Assembly (NCBI GenBank): GCA_016195085.1
Contig: JACQAG010000084.1
Coordinates: 1 to 64,000, forward strand
Length of the DNA: 64,000 bases
Reading direction: 5' to 3'
Origin: Pseudomonadota bacterium
GTDB taxonomy: Bacteria; Pseudomonadota; Alphaproteobacteria; SHVZ01
Under the pieces are notes generated by a model. The model was given only the letters and a program-made list of their open reading frames with translations, did no database searches and had not been told where the DNA came from. The position numbers and the translations under genes are program-made. Shown piece by piece: positions 23,249 through 35,581 of this stretch. Position 1 is the first letter of the stretch; the number at the start of each line of letters is the position of its first letter.

Positions 23249-25099
23249 TTAGAACCGGTACCGCGTCAGACGAATCGGCCGCCCATTCGGCAGCGTCAGT
23301 ATTCCGTCGGTGTCGCTGGTGAACTGAACCACGACCGCACCCCGGTCGCCGGCGAGCGACGGCGATCGATAGGAGCCGGTCAGGGCCTGACCGCCTGCAT
23401 ATTCCAGCAGCCGTCCTTGATAGGTGAGCGGAGCGGTCAGCGTGTTTTCCGTGACATACCAAACGGGCTGGCCGGCGGCGTTGTACATGTAGGTGCTGAG
23501 GAACAGGGTCGATCCCTGTATTTCGGCAAAATAGCCGCGACCGCTCTCCGCCGCACTCCACCACCAGCCGGTCTCCGGCGCATCGTTGGTGGGACCAGTC
23601 GCGACCCCGCCGCTGACGATGTCGAACCGCTGAATGGGAATGGTGCCGCCGGGCCAGGTCAGCGTTGCCGTGGTCGGGCTTGCGAAGGCAATGCTGATCG
23701 CTCCGGAAGAGCCGAGCAATGTCGGGGCCTGGTAGGAGCCATCCAGCGTTTGGCCGCCGGCGTATTGCTGCAATGTCCCGCTATAGGTACTGCCGCTGAG
23801 CGCGCCGCTGGACACGAGCCAGAGCGCGGTTCCGTCGGTGGCGTAAAGATACGTCGATAGGAAGAGATTGTTGCCGCGCCGCTCCATCGAGAAGCCGCGT
23901 CCGCTTTCGTTGGGATTCCACCACCAGCCGGATTGAGGATCGATGGCGGCGGCGGTGGCGCCTACGGTGAAGCGATGCGCGTAGACCTGGCCATTGTAGG
24001 CGACCTGGAAAACCCAAGTCCCGGTCGTGGCCGTGCTCGGCAGCGGGTAATACCAATAATAGTAGGCATCGGTGTACGTCGTGGGAAACGTATAGGTCCA
24101 AGCGCGCTCAGTATTTCCGGCGGGGTCGAGCACGGTGAACGAAGCCGACTGGCCCGCCTGCAGCTCGCGCAGGTAGATGGCATAGTAGACGGTGGCACCT
24201 GGCTGGAACTGGTCGCTGAAGTTCGGCGTTTCCACCTTTGGGCAGGCAGGAAACACCGGTGGCGCCGATTGGGTGGCGATCAGATTGATCGCACTGTCGT
24301 AATAGGGCGGCTGCACCGCCCAAGACGATGTCGATGTGTTGCATTGGCCGGAGTGTGCCTCGATGACGTTATCGGCCGAATCGTGCAATTCGAAATGCAA
24401 ATGAGGGCCGGTGGAGTTTCCCGAGCTGCCAACCAAGCCTAGAAACTCGCCCATCTCGACCGATGCACCGACCGGCTTGGTCGTCACCGAGCCCTTTTTC
24501 ATGTGCAGGTACCAAGCAACCGAACCGTCGGCGTGCCGGATATAGACGGCGTTCGCCGTCAGATTTCCTAAACGGCCACAGCTTTGGTCGTCGTACCCAT
24601 CGTCCTTGGCGACAATCACGCCGGCCGCGGCAGCGACGATCCGCACATCGCTGCTTGCCATCATCAGCCATCCAAACGGCCACAGCCCGAAATCGGTGCC
24701 CGCGTGGTGATAGCCGTTTGGATTGTTGTAGGAGCGTGTGCCGCAATTGTAGTCGAGGATGGGGCCTATGGATGGGCTGAGATCAACGAAATTGCTTTGG
24801 TCGGCATAGCCGTAATTCTTCCGGCCAGTGGCGAGCCGAAGCGGCCAGCCCAGATTCTGCACGACGCTGATCGCGGCCGGAGGTGCGATCGCCCCTTGGC
24901 GCTGAAGCGTCGCAATGTTGCGATTGATCCTGGCCTGAATTGCCTCACTCTGCGCCGGCGACAGCTCATCCTCGATCTTGGGCCCTTCGCCACCGCCGTT
25001 TGGTGGCACTTCCTCACACCACGCCGGACCCTGCGCAACGACGGCGACGAGCACTAACGCCGGGCCGATCGCCGCACGCCGCATCCCAAACCACCGCAT
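23249..25099 (-). CDS. Secreted M23 metallopeptidase with two C-terminal GWWW beta-repeats
   Basis: Exported protein of 616 residues. Residues 1-29 are a signal peptide. The M23 (LytM-type) zinc endopeptidase domain lies at about 85-260: H132-x-x-x-D136 (HAGTD), H199 and H233-x-H235 (GPHLHFEL). It should cut peptide bridges in peptidoglycan or in foreign proteins. A beta-sandwich linker (about 300-385) follows. The last ~225 residues form two copies of a repeat starting GWWWNPNESGRGFSME and GWWWSAAESGRGYFAE, each followed by an aromatic strand ending in LYATDGTALW or similar. The same tandem repeat ends the unrelated exoprotein at 55469-58636. Start: ATG at 25099; the ATG at 25084 is possible. 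Confidence 0.85.
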   Translation of the reverse strand: MRWFGMRRAAIGPALVLVAVVAQGPAWCEEVPPNGGGEGPKIEDELSPAQSEAIQARINRNIATLQRQGAIAPPAAISVVQNLGWPLRLATGRKNYGYADQSNFVDLSPSIGPILDYNCGTRSYNNPNGYHHAGTDFGLWPFGWLMMASSDVRIVAAAAGVIVAKDDGYDDQSCGRLGNLTANAVYIRHADGSVAWYLHMKKGSVTTKPVGASVEMGEFLGLVGSSGNSTGPHLHFELHDSADNVIEAHSGQCNTSTSSWAVQPPYYDSAINLIATQSAPPVFPACPKVETPNFSDQFQPGATVYYAIYLRELQAGQSASFTVLDPAGNTERAWTYTFPTTYTDAYYYWYYPLPSTATTGTWVFQVAYNGQVYAHRFTVGATAAAIDPQSGWWWNPNESGRGFSMERRGNNLFLSTYLYATDGTALWLVSSGALSGSTYSGTLQQYAGGQTLDGSYQAPTLLGSSGAISIAFASPTTATLTWPGGTIPIQRFDIVSGGVATGPTNDAPETGWWWSAAESGRGYFAEIQGSTLFLSTYMYNAAGQPVWYVTENTLTAPLTYQGRLLEYAGGQALTGSYRSPSLAGDRGAVVVQFTSDTDGILTLPNGRPIRLTRYRF

Positions 25100-25330
25100 T
25101 CTCGTTCCCCGCCCGATGGTGGTGGAACGATCTTGCCCTGATCCGGGAGCATCTTCAAATCGGCCGAGATCCAGGCCTCTCTTTCGATCTGTCGTCCCTG
25201 CGGCAGGCCGTCTTCAATCGACATTTCTCGGGGCACCGCCGGATCCTGGACCAAGCCGCCGGCATCGGGCGCAAGATCGCGCACACCGTCGAACCCGCTT
25301 GCGCGGGGCCTCGATCACTGCTGAACTGAA

Positions 25331-25412
25331 GACGGCTGGGGTGCCGTGCGCCGATGGCGCGCGGCTGAGAGCACACCCATCGAACCTGCCTGGGTCATGC
25401 CAGCGAAGGGAG
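25331..25412 (+). promoter_or_regulatory. TPP (thiamine pyrophosphate) riboswitch, THI element
   Basis: The conserved core is readable in order: GGGGTGCC (P2 arm), GGCTGAGAGCACACCC, GAACCTGCCTGGGTCATGCC and AGCGAAGGGAGC. It lies directly ahead of thiO and runs into its ribosome-binding site: the GGGAG of the final helix is also the Shine-Dalgarno of the TTG start at 25418. Thiamine pyrophosphate binding would therefore hide the start site and block translation of the thi operon. 25100-25330 upstream holds nothing else that I recognise. Confidence 0.92.
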
Positions 25413-25417
25413 CCGAT

Positions 25418-28231
<2,814 letters not shown>

Positions 28232-28301
28232 CCGCGGCAACGCAGCCCGTGCCTACTCTCCACGAAGCCAGCGTTCATCGAACCTTCAAGCGGAGTGGCG
28301 A

Positions 28302-29321
28302 ATGGCCGACTATCAGACTTTCGAGGCGGGCGACGTGGTGCTGCAATCGGGCCTGACGCTCCGCGGCGCCAAGCTCGCCTACAAGACCTATGGCAGCCTT
28401 GCCCCCGACAAGTCGAACGCCATCGTCTATCCCACCTCCTACGGCGCCCAGCACTACGACACGGAGTGGCTGATCAAGGAGGGACACGCGCTCGATCCCA
28501 GCCGCTACTTCATCGTCATCCCCAATCTGCTGGGCAACGGGCTCTCTTCCTCGCCCAGCAACACCGCCTCCCCCTTCGATCGCGGCCGCTATCCCAACGT
28601 CACCATGCACGACAATGTGCGCCTGCAGCATCGGCTGATGACGGAGGTGTTCGGCGTCGAGCGCATCAAGCTCGCGGTCGGCTTCTCCATGGGCGCCATG
28701 CAGTCCTTTCACTGGGGTGCCTTGTTCCCCGACATGGTCGAGCGCATCGCCGTCATCTGCGGTGCGGCCCGATGCTCGCGCCACAATTTCGTGTTCCTCG
28801 AAGGGGTGAAGGCGGCGCTGACGGCGGATGCCGCCTGGCGCGACGGCTGGTTCTGGGAAACGCCGGTGCGGGGGCTGCGGGCCATGGGCCGGGTCTATGC
28901 CGGCTGGGGGCTGTCCCAGGCCTTCTACCGCGAGGAGCTTTACAAGAAAATCGGCTTCTCCTCGCTCGAGGACTTCCTCGTCAGCAATTGGGAAGGGAAC
29001 TTCCTAAAGCGCGACGCGAACAACCTCTTGGCCATGCTGTGGACCTGGCAATACGCCGACATCAGCCAGAACCAGCTCTACAACGGCGATTTGAAGCGGG
29101 CGCTGGCGGCGATCAAGGCGCTCGCCTTCGTCATGCCCTCGGAGACCGACCTTTACTTCACGGTCGCCGACAACGCGCTCGAGGTTCCCAACATGCCCCA
29201 TGCGGAGCTGAGGCCCATCCCCTCCATCTGGGGCCACCGCGCCGGCAATCCGGCGCAGAACCCGGCCGATTTCCAGTTTCTCGACCGGGCGCTCAAGGAA
29301 TTGCTAGGCCGCCAGGGCTGA
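28302..29321 (+). CDS. Alpha/beta hydrolase of the homoserine O-acyltransferase (MetX) family
   Basis: Protein of 339 residues with the MetX fold. The nucleophile elbow is GFSMGAMQ (Ser129), the Asp is likely in PSETDLYFT and the His in [10 protein letters not shown]. The opening [20 protein letters not shown] and [18 protein letters not shown] follow MetX-like proteins, but it is shorter than standard homoserine acetyltransferases and diverges in the lid. It is therefore more safely called a MetX-like acyltransferase/hydrolase of unknown substrate. The ATG follows GGAG. It is 70 bases behind thiE and may be co-transcribed with the thi genes. Confidence 0.8.
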   Translation: MADYQTFEAGDVVLQSGLTLRGAKLAYKTYGSLAPDKSNAIVYPTSYGAQHYDTEWLIKEGHALDPSRYFIVIPNLLGNGLSSSPSNTASPFDRGRYPNVTMHDNVRLQHRLMTEVFGVERIKLAVGFSMGAMQSFHWGALFPDMVERIAVICGAARCSRHNFVFLEGVKAALTADAAWRDGWFWETPVRGLRAMGRVYAGWGLSQAFYREELYKKIGFSSLEDFLVSNWEGNFLKRDANNLLAMLWTWQYADISQNQLYNGDLKRALAAIKALAFVMPSETDLYFTVADNALEVPNMPHAELRPIPSIWGHRAGNPAQNPADFQFLDRALKELLGRQG

Positions 29322-29326
29322 AGCAG

Positions 29327-29419
29327 CTATTGGCGGGCGCGGTTGCGCTGGCGCCGGCGCTTGGCCGCAAGCTTGCCTTTGCGGCGGTTGTCGCGATAGC
29401 GCTGCTTTATGCTCTTCAT
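29327..29419 (-). CDS. Tiny highly basic peptide (30 residues), unknown
   Basis: The ATG at 29417-29419 is preceded by GAGGAGG at six bases, one of the best ribosome-binding sites in the window. The 30 codons give MKSIKQRYRDNRRKGKLAAK followed by RRRQRNRARQ and TAG. Roughly half the residues are Lys or Arg, with no hydrophobic core. It lies convergent to the MetX-like gene, five bases after its stop. The composition suggests binding to RNA, the ribosome or DNA; I recognise no family. Confidence 0.5.
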   Translation of the reverse strand: MKSIKQRYRDNRRKGKLAAKRRRQRNRARQ

Positions 29420-29650
29420 CGAAGCCTCCTCGGGCTCTATGGGAATGGATTGACCCGCCCCGGCCGGCGGCGGGCGGTCATGGGGGCCGGCAACCTAGCA
29501 GATCGGCGCGGTCTGCAGTTAAGGCGAAATCGCCGGCCGGCCCCGGGGCGGTTTCCGATCCGATCACAATTTTACGATCGGGTTGCGTTCGGGCAGGGCC
29601 GCCTCTAACGTTGAGGCAAAACCGCATCATCCAGCAGGGGAGCTCGTGAA

Positions 29651-31222
29651 ATGACATCGAAGCATCGGGGCGGGTTGGCGATCGTCAGCGTGGCCAGCGT
29701 CCTGGCGGTGGTCTTGGCGACCGCGCCGGCATCGGCGCAGAAGAAGGGCGGCAATGTCATCGTGGCGCACCAATCGGCGCCGCCCTTGACTGACGCCCAG
29801 GCCTCGACCGCCGAGGCCAGCCGCAATGTCTCCTTGCATTGGATCGAGACGCTGTACGCCCGCGACGAGAAGACCGCCGCCATTCCCGACCTGGCCCAGA
29901 AGGTCGATATCTCCGAAGATGGCCTCACCTACGCCTTCACGCTGCGCGAGGGCGTCAAGTTCCACAACGGCCAGGAGATGACCGCCGAGGACGTCAAGGC
30001 CTCGCTCGAGCGCTACGCCAAGGTGGGCGGCAGCGCGCCGATCATGAAGCCGGTCGACTCCATCACCGCCACCAGCAAATACGTGGTCACGGTCAAGCTG
30101 AAGAACGTCGTGCCGGGCTTCGTCGAGCTGCTGTCGAGCCCGCGGGCACCGGCCGGCATCATGCCCGCCTCCGAGGGCGGCAAGGAGCGCGGCCAGATCA
30201 ACCATATCGGCACCGGGCCCTACCAGTTCGTCGAGTACAAGCCCGACAGCCATGTGTCTTTGAAGCGCTTCGACGGCTACAGCGCCAACACCAACTACAC
30301 CAAGCGCGACGGCTTCGGCGGCAAGAAGACCGCCTATTTCGACACCGTCACCATCCGCCACATTCCGGAGGCGGGCGCTCGCACGGCTGCCCTGGAAACG
30401 GGCGAGGTGCATTGCGTCGACAGCGTGCTGCCTCCGCAATACAAGCGCATCACTGAATCTGGCAACAAGAACATCAAGTTCTATCCCTCGATCCCCTGGG
30501 CCTACCAGACGATCATCATGAACGCCTCGCAGGGTGTGACGGCCAACATCAAGGTGCGCCAGGCGATCCAGGCAATCCTCGACGACGAGGAGATCTTGGC
30601 AATCGCCGGCGACGGCCTCTACCAGCTCACCCATGGCTGGCAGCATCCGGGCTCGACCTACTTCGCCGGCGATGTCGGCAAGGAGTTCTACAACGTCAAG
30701 GACGTGGCGAAGGCCAAGGCCTTGCTGGCCGAGGCCGGCTACAAGGGCGAGGAGATCGTCGTGCTGACCGACAGCACGATCAAGAACCACAACGACACCG
30801 GCGTGGTTGCCGCCGAGCAGCTCAGGAAGGCTGGGCTCAACATCAAGCTGAACGTCGTCGACTGGCCGACCGCCTTCCAGATCCGCTTGAAGCCGGAGGG
30901 TTGGAACATGTGGACCCTCGGCTTCGGCATCGAGCCCTATGAGGGGCCCTACAACGTCGCCTCGTTCTTCACCACGGAGAATGACGGCAAGGGCGCGCAA
31001 TGGGTCTCCGATCCGGAGCTGCAGCGCGCCAACCAGGTGCTGAACAGCGCCCTCAAGCTCGAGGACCGCAAGAAGGCCTTCGCCGACTTCCAGAAGCGCT
31101 TCTTCGAGTTCGTGCCGGCGATCAAGGTGGGCGACCTCGGGCGTTATTTCGCCTGCCGGGCGAATGTCGCGGGCTTCGCTCCCTACCGCATTCCCCGGAT
31201 GTGGGACACCTGGTTCGAATAG
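29651..31222 (+). CDS. Family-5 ABC transporter substrate-binding protein (DppA/OppA-like)
   Basis: Periplasmic binding protein of 523 residues. Residues 1-30 are a signal peptide ending in TAPASAQ. YAFTLREGVKFHNGQEMTAE and HIGTGPYQFVEYKPDS are the standard family-5 segments that form the ligand cleft. Members bind oligopeptides, dipeptides, nickel chelates, opines or glycosides. No permease or ATPase gene is adjacent, so it is an orphan that must work with a transporter encoded elsewhere. The gap before it (29420-29650) shows no gene. Confidence 0.88.
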   Translation: MTSKHRGGLAIVSVASVLAVVLATAPASAQKKGGNVIVAHQSAPPLTDAQASTAEASRNVSLHWIETLYARDEKTAAIPDLAQKVDISEDGLTYAFTLREGVKFHNGQEMTAEDVKASLERYAKVGGSAPIMKPVDSITATSKYVVTVKLKNVVPGFVELLSSPRAPAGIMPASEGGKERGQINHIGTGPYQFVEYKPDSHVSLKRFDGYSANTNYTKRDGFGGKKTAYFDTVTIRHIPEAGARTAALETGEVHCVDSVLPPQYKRITESGNKNIKFYPSIPWAYQTIIMNASQGVTANIKVRQAIQAILDDEEILAIAGDGLYQLTHGWQHPGSTYFAGDVGKEFYNVKDVAKAKALLAEAGYKGEEIVVLTDSTIKNHNDTGVVAAEQLRKAGLNIKLNVVDWPTAFQIRLKPEGWNMWTLGFGIEPYEGPYNVASFFTTENDGKGAQWVSDPELQRANQVLNSALKLEDRKKAFADFQKRFFEFVPAIKVGDLGRYFACRANVAGFAPYRIPRMWDTWFE

Positions 31223-31370
31223 ACGAACGGCACTGAGACCCAACGGAGGGGGACGTCATGTCCCCCTTCGCATGTCTGGGCTGGCCTTGCTTGGGACGCA
31301 ATCGAGCCCATTCCGCTCCGGCGCCAAGACCGGTAAACTGCTTTCCAATGGGAAACATTACGAGGGTGCC

Positions 31371-32123
31371 ATGACTGCGTTGCGCCAGGTCGACAAGCGG
31401 GAGCAGCTGGAATGGCAGCTGCGCACCGACCTTGCGGCCGTCTTTCGCCTGACCTTCCGCTTCGACTGGAACCGCGGCATCGGCAACCACTACAGCCTGA
31501 TGCTGCCCGGCAGCACGGACGAGTTCCTGGTCAATCCCAGGGGCATGCTGTTTTGCGAGGTGACCGCCGGCAACCTCATCGTCGCCAACTTCGCCGGCAA
31601 GGTGGTGCGCGGCAAGGGCGAGATCCGCGAGGTCGCCTATCACATTCATGCGCCGATCCATAAGGCGAACCCGAACGCGCAGGCATGCCTCCACGTGCAT
31701 CCGCCCAACATCACCGCCCTGTCTCTCCTGGAGGACGGGCGTTTCGCGCTTGCCCACCACAACAACCTCATCTTCAACGACCGGATCGCCTATGACGACG
31801 CGATGACCGGCCCCGCCTGTGATTGGGAAGAGGGCGACCGCATCGCCCAGGCACTCGGGGACAAGACCATTCTGGTCATGGCCAATCATGGCGTGACCGT
31901 GGTCGGTCCGACCGTGGCCGATGCCTTCAGCGAGCTTGCCGTCGCCGAAAACACCTGCGGCGATCAGCTCCGTGCCATGTGGACCGGCTTGAAGCTGCGC
32001 CAGCAGGCCGATCATCTGCGCTGGCGCCACCGCGGCGCCTGGAGCGAACGGGTCGATGCCCGCCTCTCCCTCGATGCCTGGCGGCGGATCCTCGACAAGG
32101 AAGAGCCGGACTACAAGAGCTGA
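31371..32123 (+). CDS. Class II aldolase/adducin family protein
   Basis: Zinc-dependent protein of 250 residues. Metal ligands are visible as the HVH pair in ACLHVHPPN and the later ANHGVTVVG His, with GNHYSLML near the N-terminus forming the phosphate-binding part. Family members are sugar-phosphate aldolases, epimerases or decarboxylase-like enzymes acting on small sugar acids. The ATG at 31371 has GAGGGTG upstream; the longer frame extending into the binding-protein gene is not used. The substrate cannot be told. Confidence 0.85.
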   Translation: MTALRQVDKREQLEWQLRTDLAAVFRLTFRFDWNRGIGNHYSLMLPGSTDEFLVNPRGMLFCEVTAGNLIVANFAGKVVRGKGEIREVAYHIHAPIHKANPNAQACLHVHPPNITALSLLEDGRFALAHHNNLIFNDRIAYDDAMTGPACDWEEGDRIAQALGDKTILVMANHGVTVVGPTVADAFSELAVAENTCGDQLRAMWTGLKLRQQADHLRWRHRGAWSERVDARLSLDAWRRILDKEEPDYKS

Positions 32124-32165
32124 CGCTGTTCGTACATAGAGTCACAAGCAAGCGACTGCTTGCAG

Positions 32166-32356
32166 CAGACCCTCACCCTCCCGCGCTGACGCGGGTCCCT
32201 CCCTCTCCCGCCTGGGGTGGAATTTGGGAGGGGGTGCGGCGCACCCCCTCCCCGACCCTCCCTGGGCGGGAGAGGGGCTTAAGAGCGAGACCTTCGTAGC
32301 CCCTCTCCCGCATCGCGGGAGAGGGTGCCGAGCGCGAGCGAGGCGGGTGAGGGTCG
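32166..32356. repeat. Dispersed C/G-rich palindromic repeat, copy 5 (compound)
   Basis: The longest copy, about 190 bases between the aldolase and CocE genes. It holds at least three modules: CCCTCACCCTCCCGC / GCGGG..., CCCCCTCCCCGACCCTCCC with GGGCGGGAGAGGGG, and CCCCTCTCCCGC / GCGGGAGAGGG, ending in GGTGAGGGT. It appears to be two elements side by side. Confidence 0.75.
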
Positions 32357-32395
32357 GCGTGCCCAGAATTTCAAGTAGATAGGGATCCTCGGCAC

Positions 32396-34342
32396 GTGGC
32401 GTCCAAGAAACCTACCTCGAGGCCATCCAAGCCGGAATTCGGCGTCATCGTCGCCCATGACGTCATGGTGGCGATGCGCGATGGCGTGCGCTTGGCGACC
32501 GACATCTATCGCCCGGCGCTGGCCGACGGCGCGCCGGCACCCGGCCGGTTCCCGACCATCCTGACGCGCACCTCCTACGACAAGTCGAACCCGGTGATGC
32601 AGGTGGAGCCGGTCGGCATGTTCTTCGCGCGGCGCGGCTATGCCGTCGCCATCCAGGATCTGCGCGGGCGCGGCCACTCCGAGGGGACCGGCGAATACTC
32701 CCACACCGCCAATCCCAAGGAAGGCTTGGACGGCTTTGATAGCATCGAGTGGATCGCCCGCCAGGCCTGGTCGAATGGGCGCGTCGGCATGGTCGGCAGC
32801 TCCCACAGCGGCATCGTGCAGAACGTGGCGGCCCTCCACCGCCCGCCGCATCTCAAGGCACTCTGGGTCGACGTGGCGCCGACCAGCGCCTTCGACTGGG
32901 AGGCGCGCCAAGGCGGCGCCCAGTCCTTGCACATGTTCGCGGCCCTCTTCCTCCATGGCTACGATGCTCAGGAGATCCGCGACGATAAGGTGGCGCAGCG
33001 GCGGATCGAGAGTGCGGTCGAAAACATCCGCGACGAGCTCATGAAGATGCCGTTCAAGCCCGGCCACTCGCCCCTCTCCGTGCTCCCGAATTTCGAGCGG
33101 GTGCTGGCGCACTACACCTATGACGGCGCCCACAACGAGTGGTGGGGCATGGAGGCGATGGAGCAGAAGACCCGCTGGAAGCGCTTCGCCGACATTCCCG
33201 CGGTCTTCTCCAGCGGCTGGTACGACCCCTTCGTCGCCGACGTGACCGAGCAATTCCAGCATCTGGCCAAGCAGAACAAGGCGACCCAGCGCCTCATCGC
33301 GGGGCCCTGGAACCACACCGCCATGCGCGGCGGCGGCACCTTCGTGGTCGAGGTCGATTTCGGCAAGGACGCCGCGTGGGGCTACGGCGTCTACAACGCC
33401 GCGCGGCTGCGCTGGTTCGACCGCTGGCTGAAGGACTTGCAGACCGGGGTCGAGAAGGACCCGCCGGTCCGCTTCTTCGTCATGGGCGGCGGCAGCGGGC
33501 GGCGCACCGAAGCCGGCCGCATCGATCACGGCGGTGAGTGGCATCGAGCCTCTGCCTGGCCGCCCCCGGCCAAGGCGCAATCCTGGTATCTCAGCTCGGG
33601 CGGCGGGCTTTCGACCGAGCCGCCCGGGGCCGACGAGCCGTCAGTCTCCTGGACCCATGACCCGGAGAATCCCGTGCCCACCATCGGCGGGGCGGTCTCC
33701 GGATTCCTCGAATGGGTGACGCTGCCCGACGGCATGGACAAGAGCTACGTCTCGCCCCGGGCGCGTATGCATTCGGTCGTGCCCGATGGCCCCATGCATC
33801 AGCGCGAGCGCCAGGGCCATGTCGGCTGCCGACCGCCCTATCCGCTCCTTTCGGAGCGCCATGACGTGCTCGTCTTCGAGAGCCCCCGGCTGGTTGAGGC
33901 GGTCACCGTCGCGGGGCTGATCGAGCTGCAGCTTTGGCTGAGCTCGTCCGCGCCGGATACCGACGTCACCGCCAAGCTCATCGATGTCTGTCCGGCCAAT
34001 CCCGACTGGCCCGAAGGCTTTCACCTGCCGCTTGCCGACACCATCCTCAGGCTCCGGTTTCGCCAGGGCTTCAAGCGCGAGGTGCTGCTGGAGCCGGGAA
34101 AGCCCGTCCGGCTCACCATCAAGCTGCCGCCGATCGCCAACCAGTTCGCCGCCGGACACCGGATCCGGCTCGACATCGCCTCCAGCAACTTCCCGCGCTT
34201 CGATGTGAACCCCAATACCGGCGAGAAGCTTGGCCGGCACACGCGCATGGAGAAGGCGCTGAACACGCTCTATCTCGATAAGAAGCGCGCGGCCCATCTG
34301 GTGCTGCCGGTGCTGGCGGAATCGAAGACGCGGGCTGGCTGA
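32396..34342 (+). CDS. CocE/NonD-family serine hydrolase (X-Pro dipeptidyl-peptidase S15-like)
   Basis: Protein of 648 residues. The alpha/beta-hydrolase domain starts VAMRDGVRLATDIYRPA; the nucleophile is in MVGSSHSGIVQN (GxSxxG) and the catalytic His probably in IAGPWNHTAM. A C-terminal jelly-roll (PepX C-terminal domain, about 400-640) ends with FAAGHRIRLDIASSNFPRFD. Such enzymes cleave esters or amides, including cocaine esterase and glutaryl acylases, but the native substrate is unknown. The start is GTG at 32396. The MFS gene follows after three bases, so product uptake or export may be linked. Confidence 0.86.
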   Translation: MASKKPTSRPSKPEFGVIVAHDVMVAMRDGVRLATDIYRPALADGAPAPGRFPTILTRTSYDKSNPVMQVEPVGMFFARRGYAVAIQDLRGRGHSEGTGEYSHTANPKEGLDGFDSIEWIARQAWSNGRVGMVGSSHSGIVQNVAALHRPPHLKALWVDVAPTSAFDWEARQGGAQSLHMFAALFLHGYDAQEIRDDKVAQRRIESAVENIRDELMKMPFKPGHSPLSVLPNFERVLAHYTYDGAHNEWWGMEAMEQKTRWKRFADIPAVFSSGWYDPFVADVTEQFQHLAKQNKATQRLIAGPWNHTAMRGGGTFVVEVDFGKDAAWGYGVYNAARLRWFDRWLKDLQTGVEKDPPVRFFVMGGGSGRRTEAGRIDHGGEWHRASAWPPPAKAQSWYLSSGGGLSTEPPGADEPSVSWTHDPENPVPTIGGAVSGFLEWVTLPDGMDKSYVSPRARMHSVVPDGPMHQRERQGHVGCRPPYPLLSERHDVLVFESPRLVEAVTVAGLIELQLWLSSSAPDTDVTAKLIDVCPANPDWPEGFHLPLADTILRLRFRQGFKREVLLEPGKPVRLTIKLPPIANQFAAGHRIRLDIASSNFPRFDVNPNTGEKLGRHTRMEKALNTLYLDKKRAAHLVLPVLAESKTRAG

Positions 34343-34345
34343 ACG

Positions 34346-35581
34346 ATGGTCGACACCGCCGCCGCCATCCGCCGCGATACGATCGTCATCGGTCTCGTCG
34401 GCTCGGCGCATTTCCTCAGCCACTTCTTCCAGCTGGCGATCGCACCCTTGTTCCCGCTGCTGCGCCTCGAGTTCGATGTGAGCTACACAGCGCTGGGATT
34501 GGTGGTGACCGCGTTCTATACCGCGTCGGGCCTCTGCCAGGCCTTCATCGGCATCCTCGTCGACCGCTACGGGGCGAGCCGCCTGATGTTCCTGGGGCTC
34601 GGCCTGTTGGCGAGCTCAGTGGCGCTCTCGGGTCTGGTGTCGGCATTCTGGATGCTGCTGCCTCTGGCGGTGCTGGCCGGCATCGGCAACAGCGTCTTTC
34701 ATCCGGCCGACCTCGCCATCCTGTCGACCAAAATCGGCAAGACCCGTCTCGGCCGCGCCTATAGCGTGCACGGGCTCGCCGGCACCTTGGGCTACACCGT
34801 CTCGCCGGTCGTCGTCGGCAGCGTGGCGGCGCTCTACAATTGGCGCGCCGCCCTGCTGGTCGCCGGCGCGCTTGGTCTCGTGGCGCTCGTGGTCCTGATG
34901 CGGTTCGGCGAGCGGCTCGCAACCGAGTCCCAGGCCCGGCGGGAGAGTTCCGGCAAGCCCGGTCGGCCGATCGGCTTCGCGGCACTGCTCGCCACCCCGG
35001 CCATCGTCATGGCGCTGGGCTATTTCATTTTGAGCGCCATGGCCGGGATCGGCTTTCAGACCTTCTCGGTGACCGCGCTGACCCAGCTCTACGGGGTGCC
35101 GATCGGGCTCGCGACCACCGCCCTGACCGCCTACCTCATCGGCAGCTGCGGGGGCGTGCTCGTGGGCGGCGTGCTCGCCGATCGCACATCCCGGCACGAT
35201 CTCATCGCCGTCTCCGGCATGAGCGTGTCGGCGGCGCTCATGCTGGTGATCGCAGGATTCGACCCAACCTTCGTCTCGACCGTGGCGCTGATCGCCTTGT
35301 CCGGCGCGGCGGTTGGGGCGACCGGTCCCTCGCGCGACATGCTGGTACGCGCCGCCACGCCGCCGGGGGCGGCCGGCAAGGTCTTCGGCTTCGTCTATTC
35401 CGGCCTCGACCTCGGCTCTTCCGTGGCACCCTTGCTGTTCGGCTGGCTCATCGACCACGGCCAGCCCCGCGGCGTGTTCGTGCTCATCGCCGGTCTCCTG
35501 GTGCTGACCATCGGCACGGTCGTGCAAGTCCGCCGGCGATCGGTCGTCGGCCGAATCGCACCGCTCAAGGGTGCGGATTAG
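34346..35581 (+). CDS. MFS transporter
   Basis: Polytopic membrane protein of 411 residues with about 12 helices. GILVDRYGASRLMF is the MFS loop between helices 2 and 3, and VGGVLADRTSRHDLIA its counterpart in the second half. It follows the CocE-type hydrolase gene almost without gap, suggesting a functional pair. Its TAG stop overlaps by two bases the stop codon of an IS5-type transposase remnant on the other strand, so the 3' end of the gene abuts former mobile DNA. Confidence 0.86.
   Translation: MVDTAAAIRRDTIVIGLVGSAHFLSHFFQLAIAPLFPLLRLEFDVSYTALGLVVTAFYTASGLCQAFIGILVDRYGASRLMFLGLGLLASSVALSGLVSAFWMLLPLAVLAGIGNSVFHPADLAILSTKIGKTRLGRAYSVHGLAGTLGYTVSPVVVGSVAALYNWRAALLVAGALGLVALVVLMRFGERLATESQARRESSGKPGRPIGFAALLATPAIVMALGYFILSAMAGIGFQTFSVTALTQLYGVPIGLATTALTAYLIGSCGGVLVGGVLADRTSRHDLIAVSGMSVSAALMLVIAGFDPTFVSTVALIALSGAAVGATGPSRDMLVRAATPPGAAGKVFGFVYSGLDLGSSVAPLLFGWLIDHGQPRGVFVLIAGLLVLTIGTVVQVRRRSVVGRIAPLKGAD

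Noticed and set aside
22053-23252. Plus-strand open frame of 399 codons over the non-coding stretch and the universal stress protein gene
   Set aside because: Beyond 22315 it is the wrong frame of the Usp gene; the first part has no ribosome-binding site and coincides with RNA-like hairpins.
25397-25417. ATG at 25397 as thiO start
   Set aside because: It lies inside the conserved core of the TPP riboswitch; the TTG at 25418 has a correctly spaced site.
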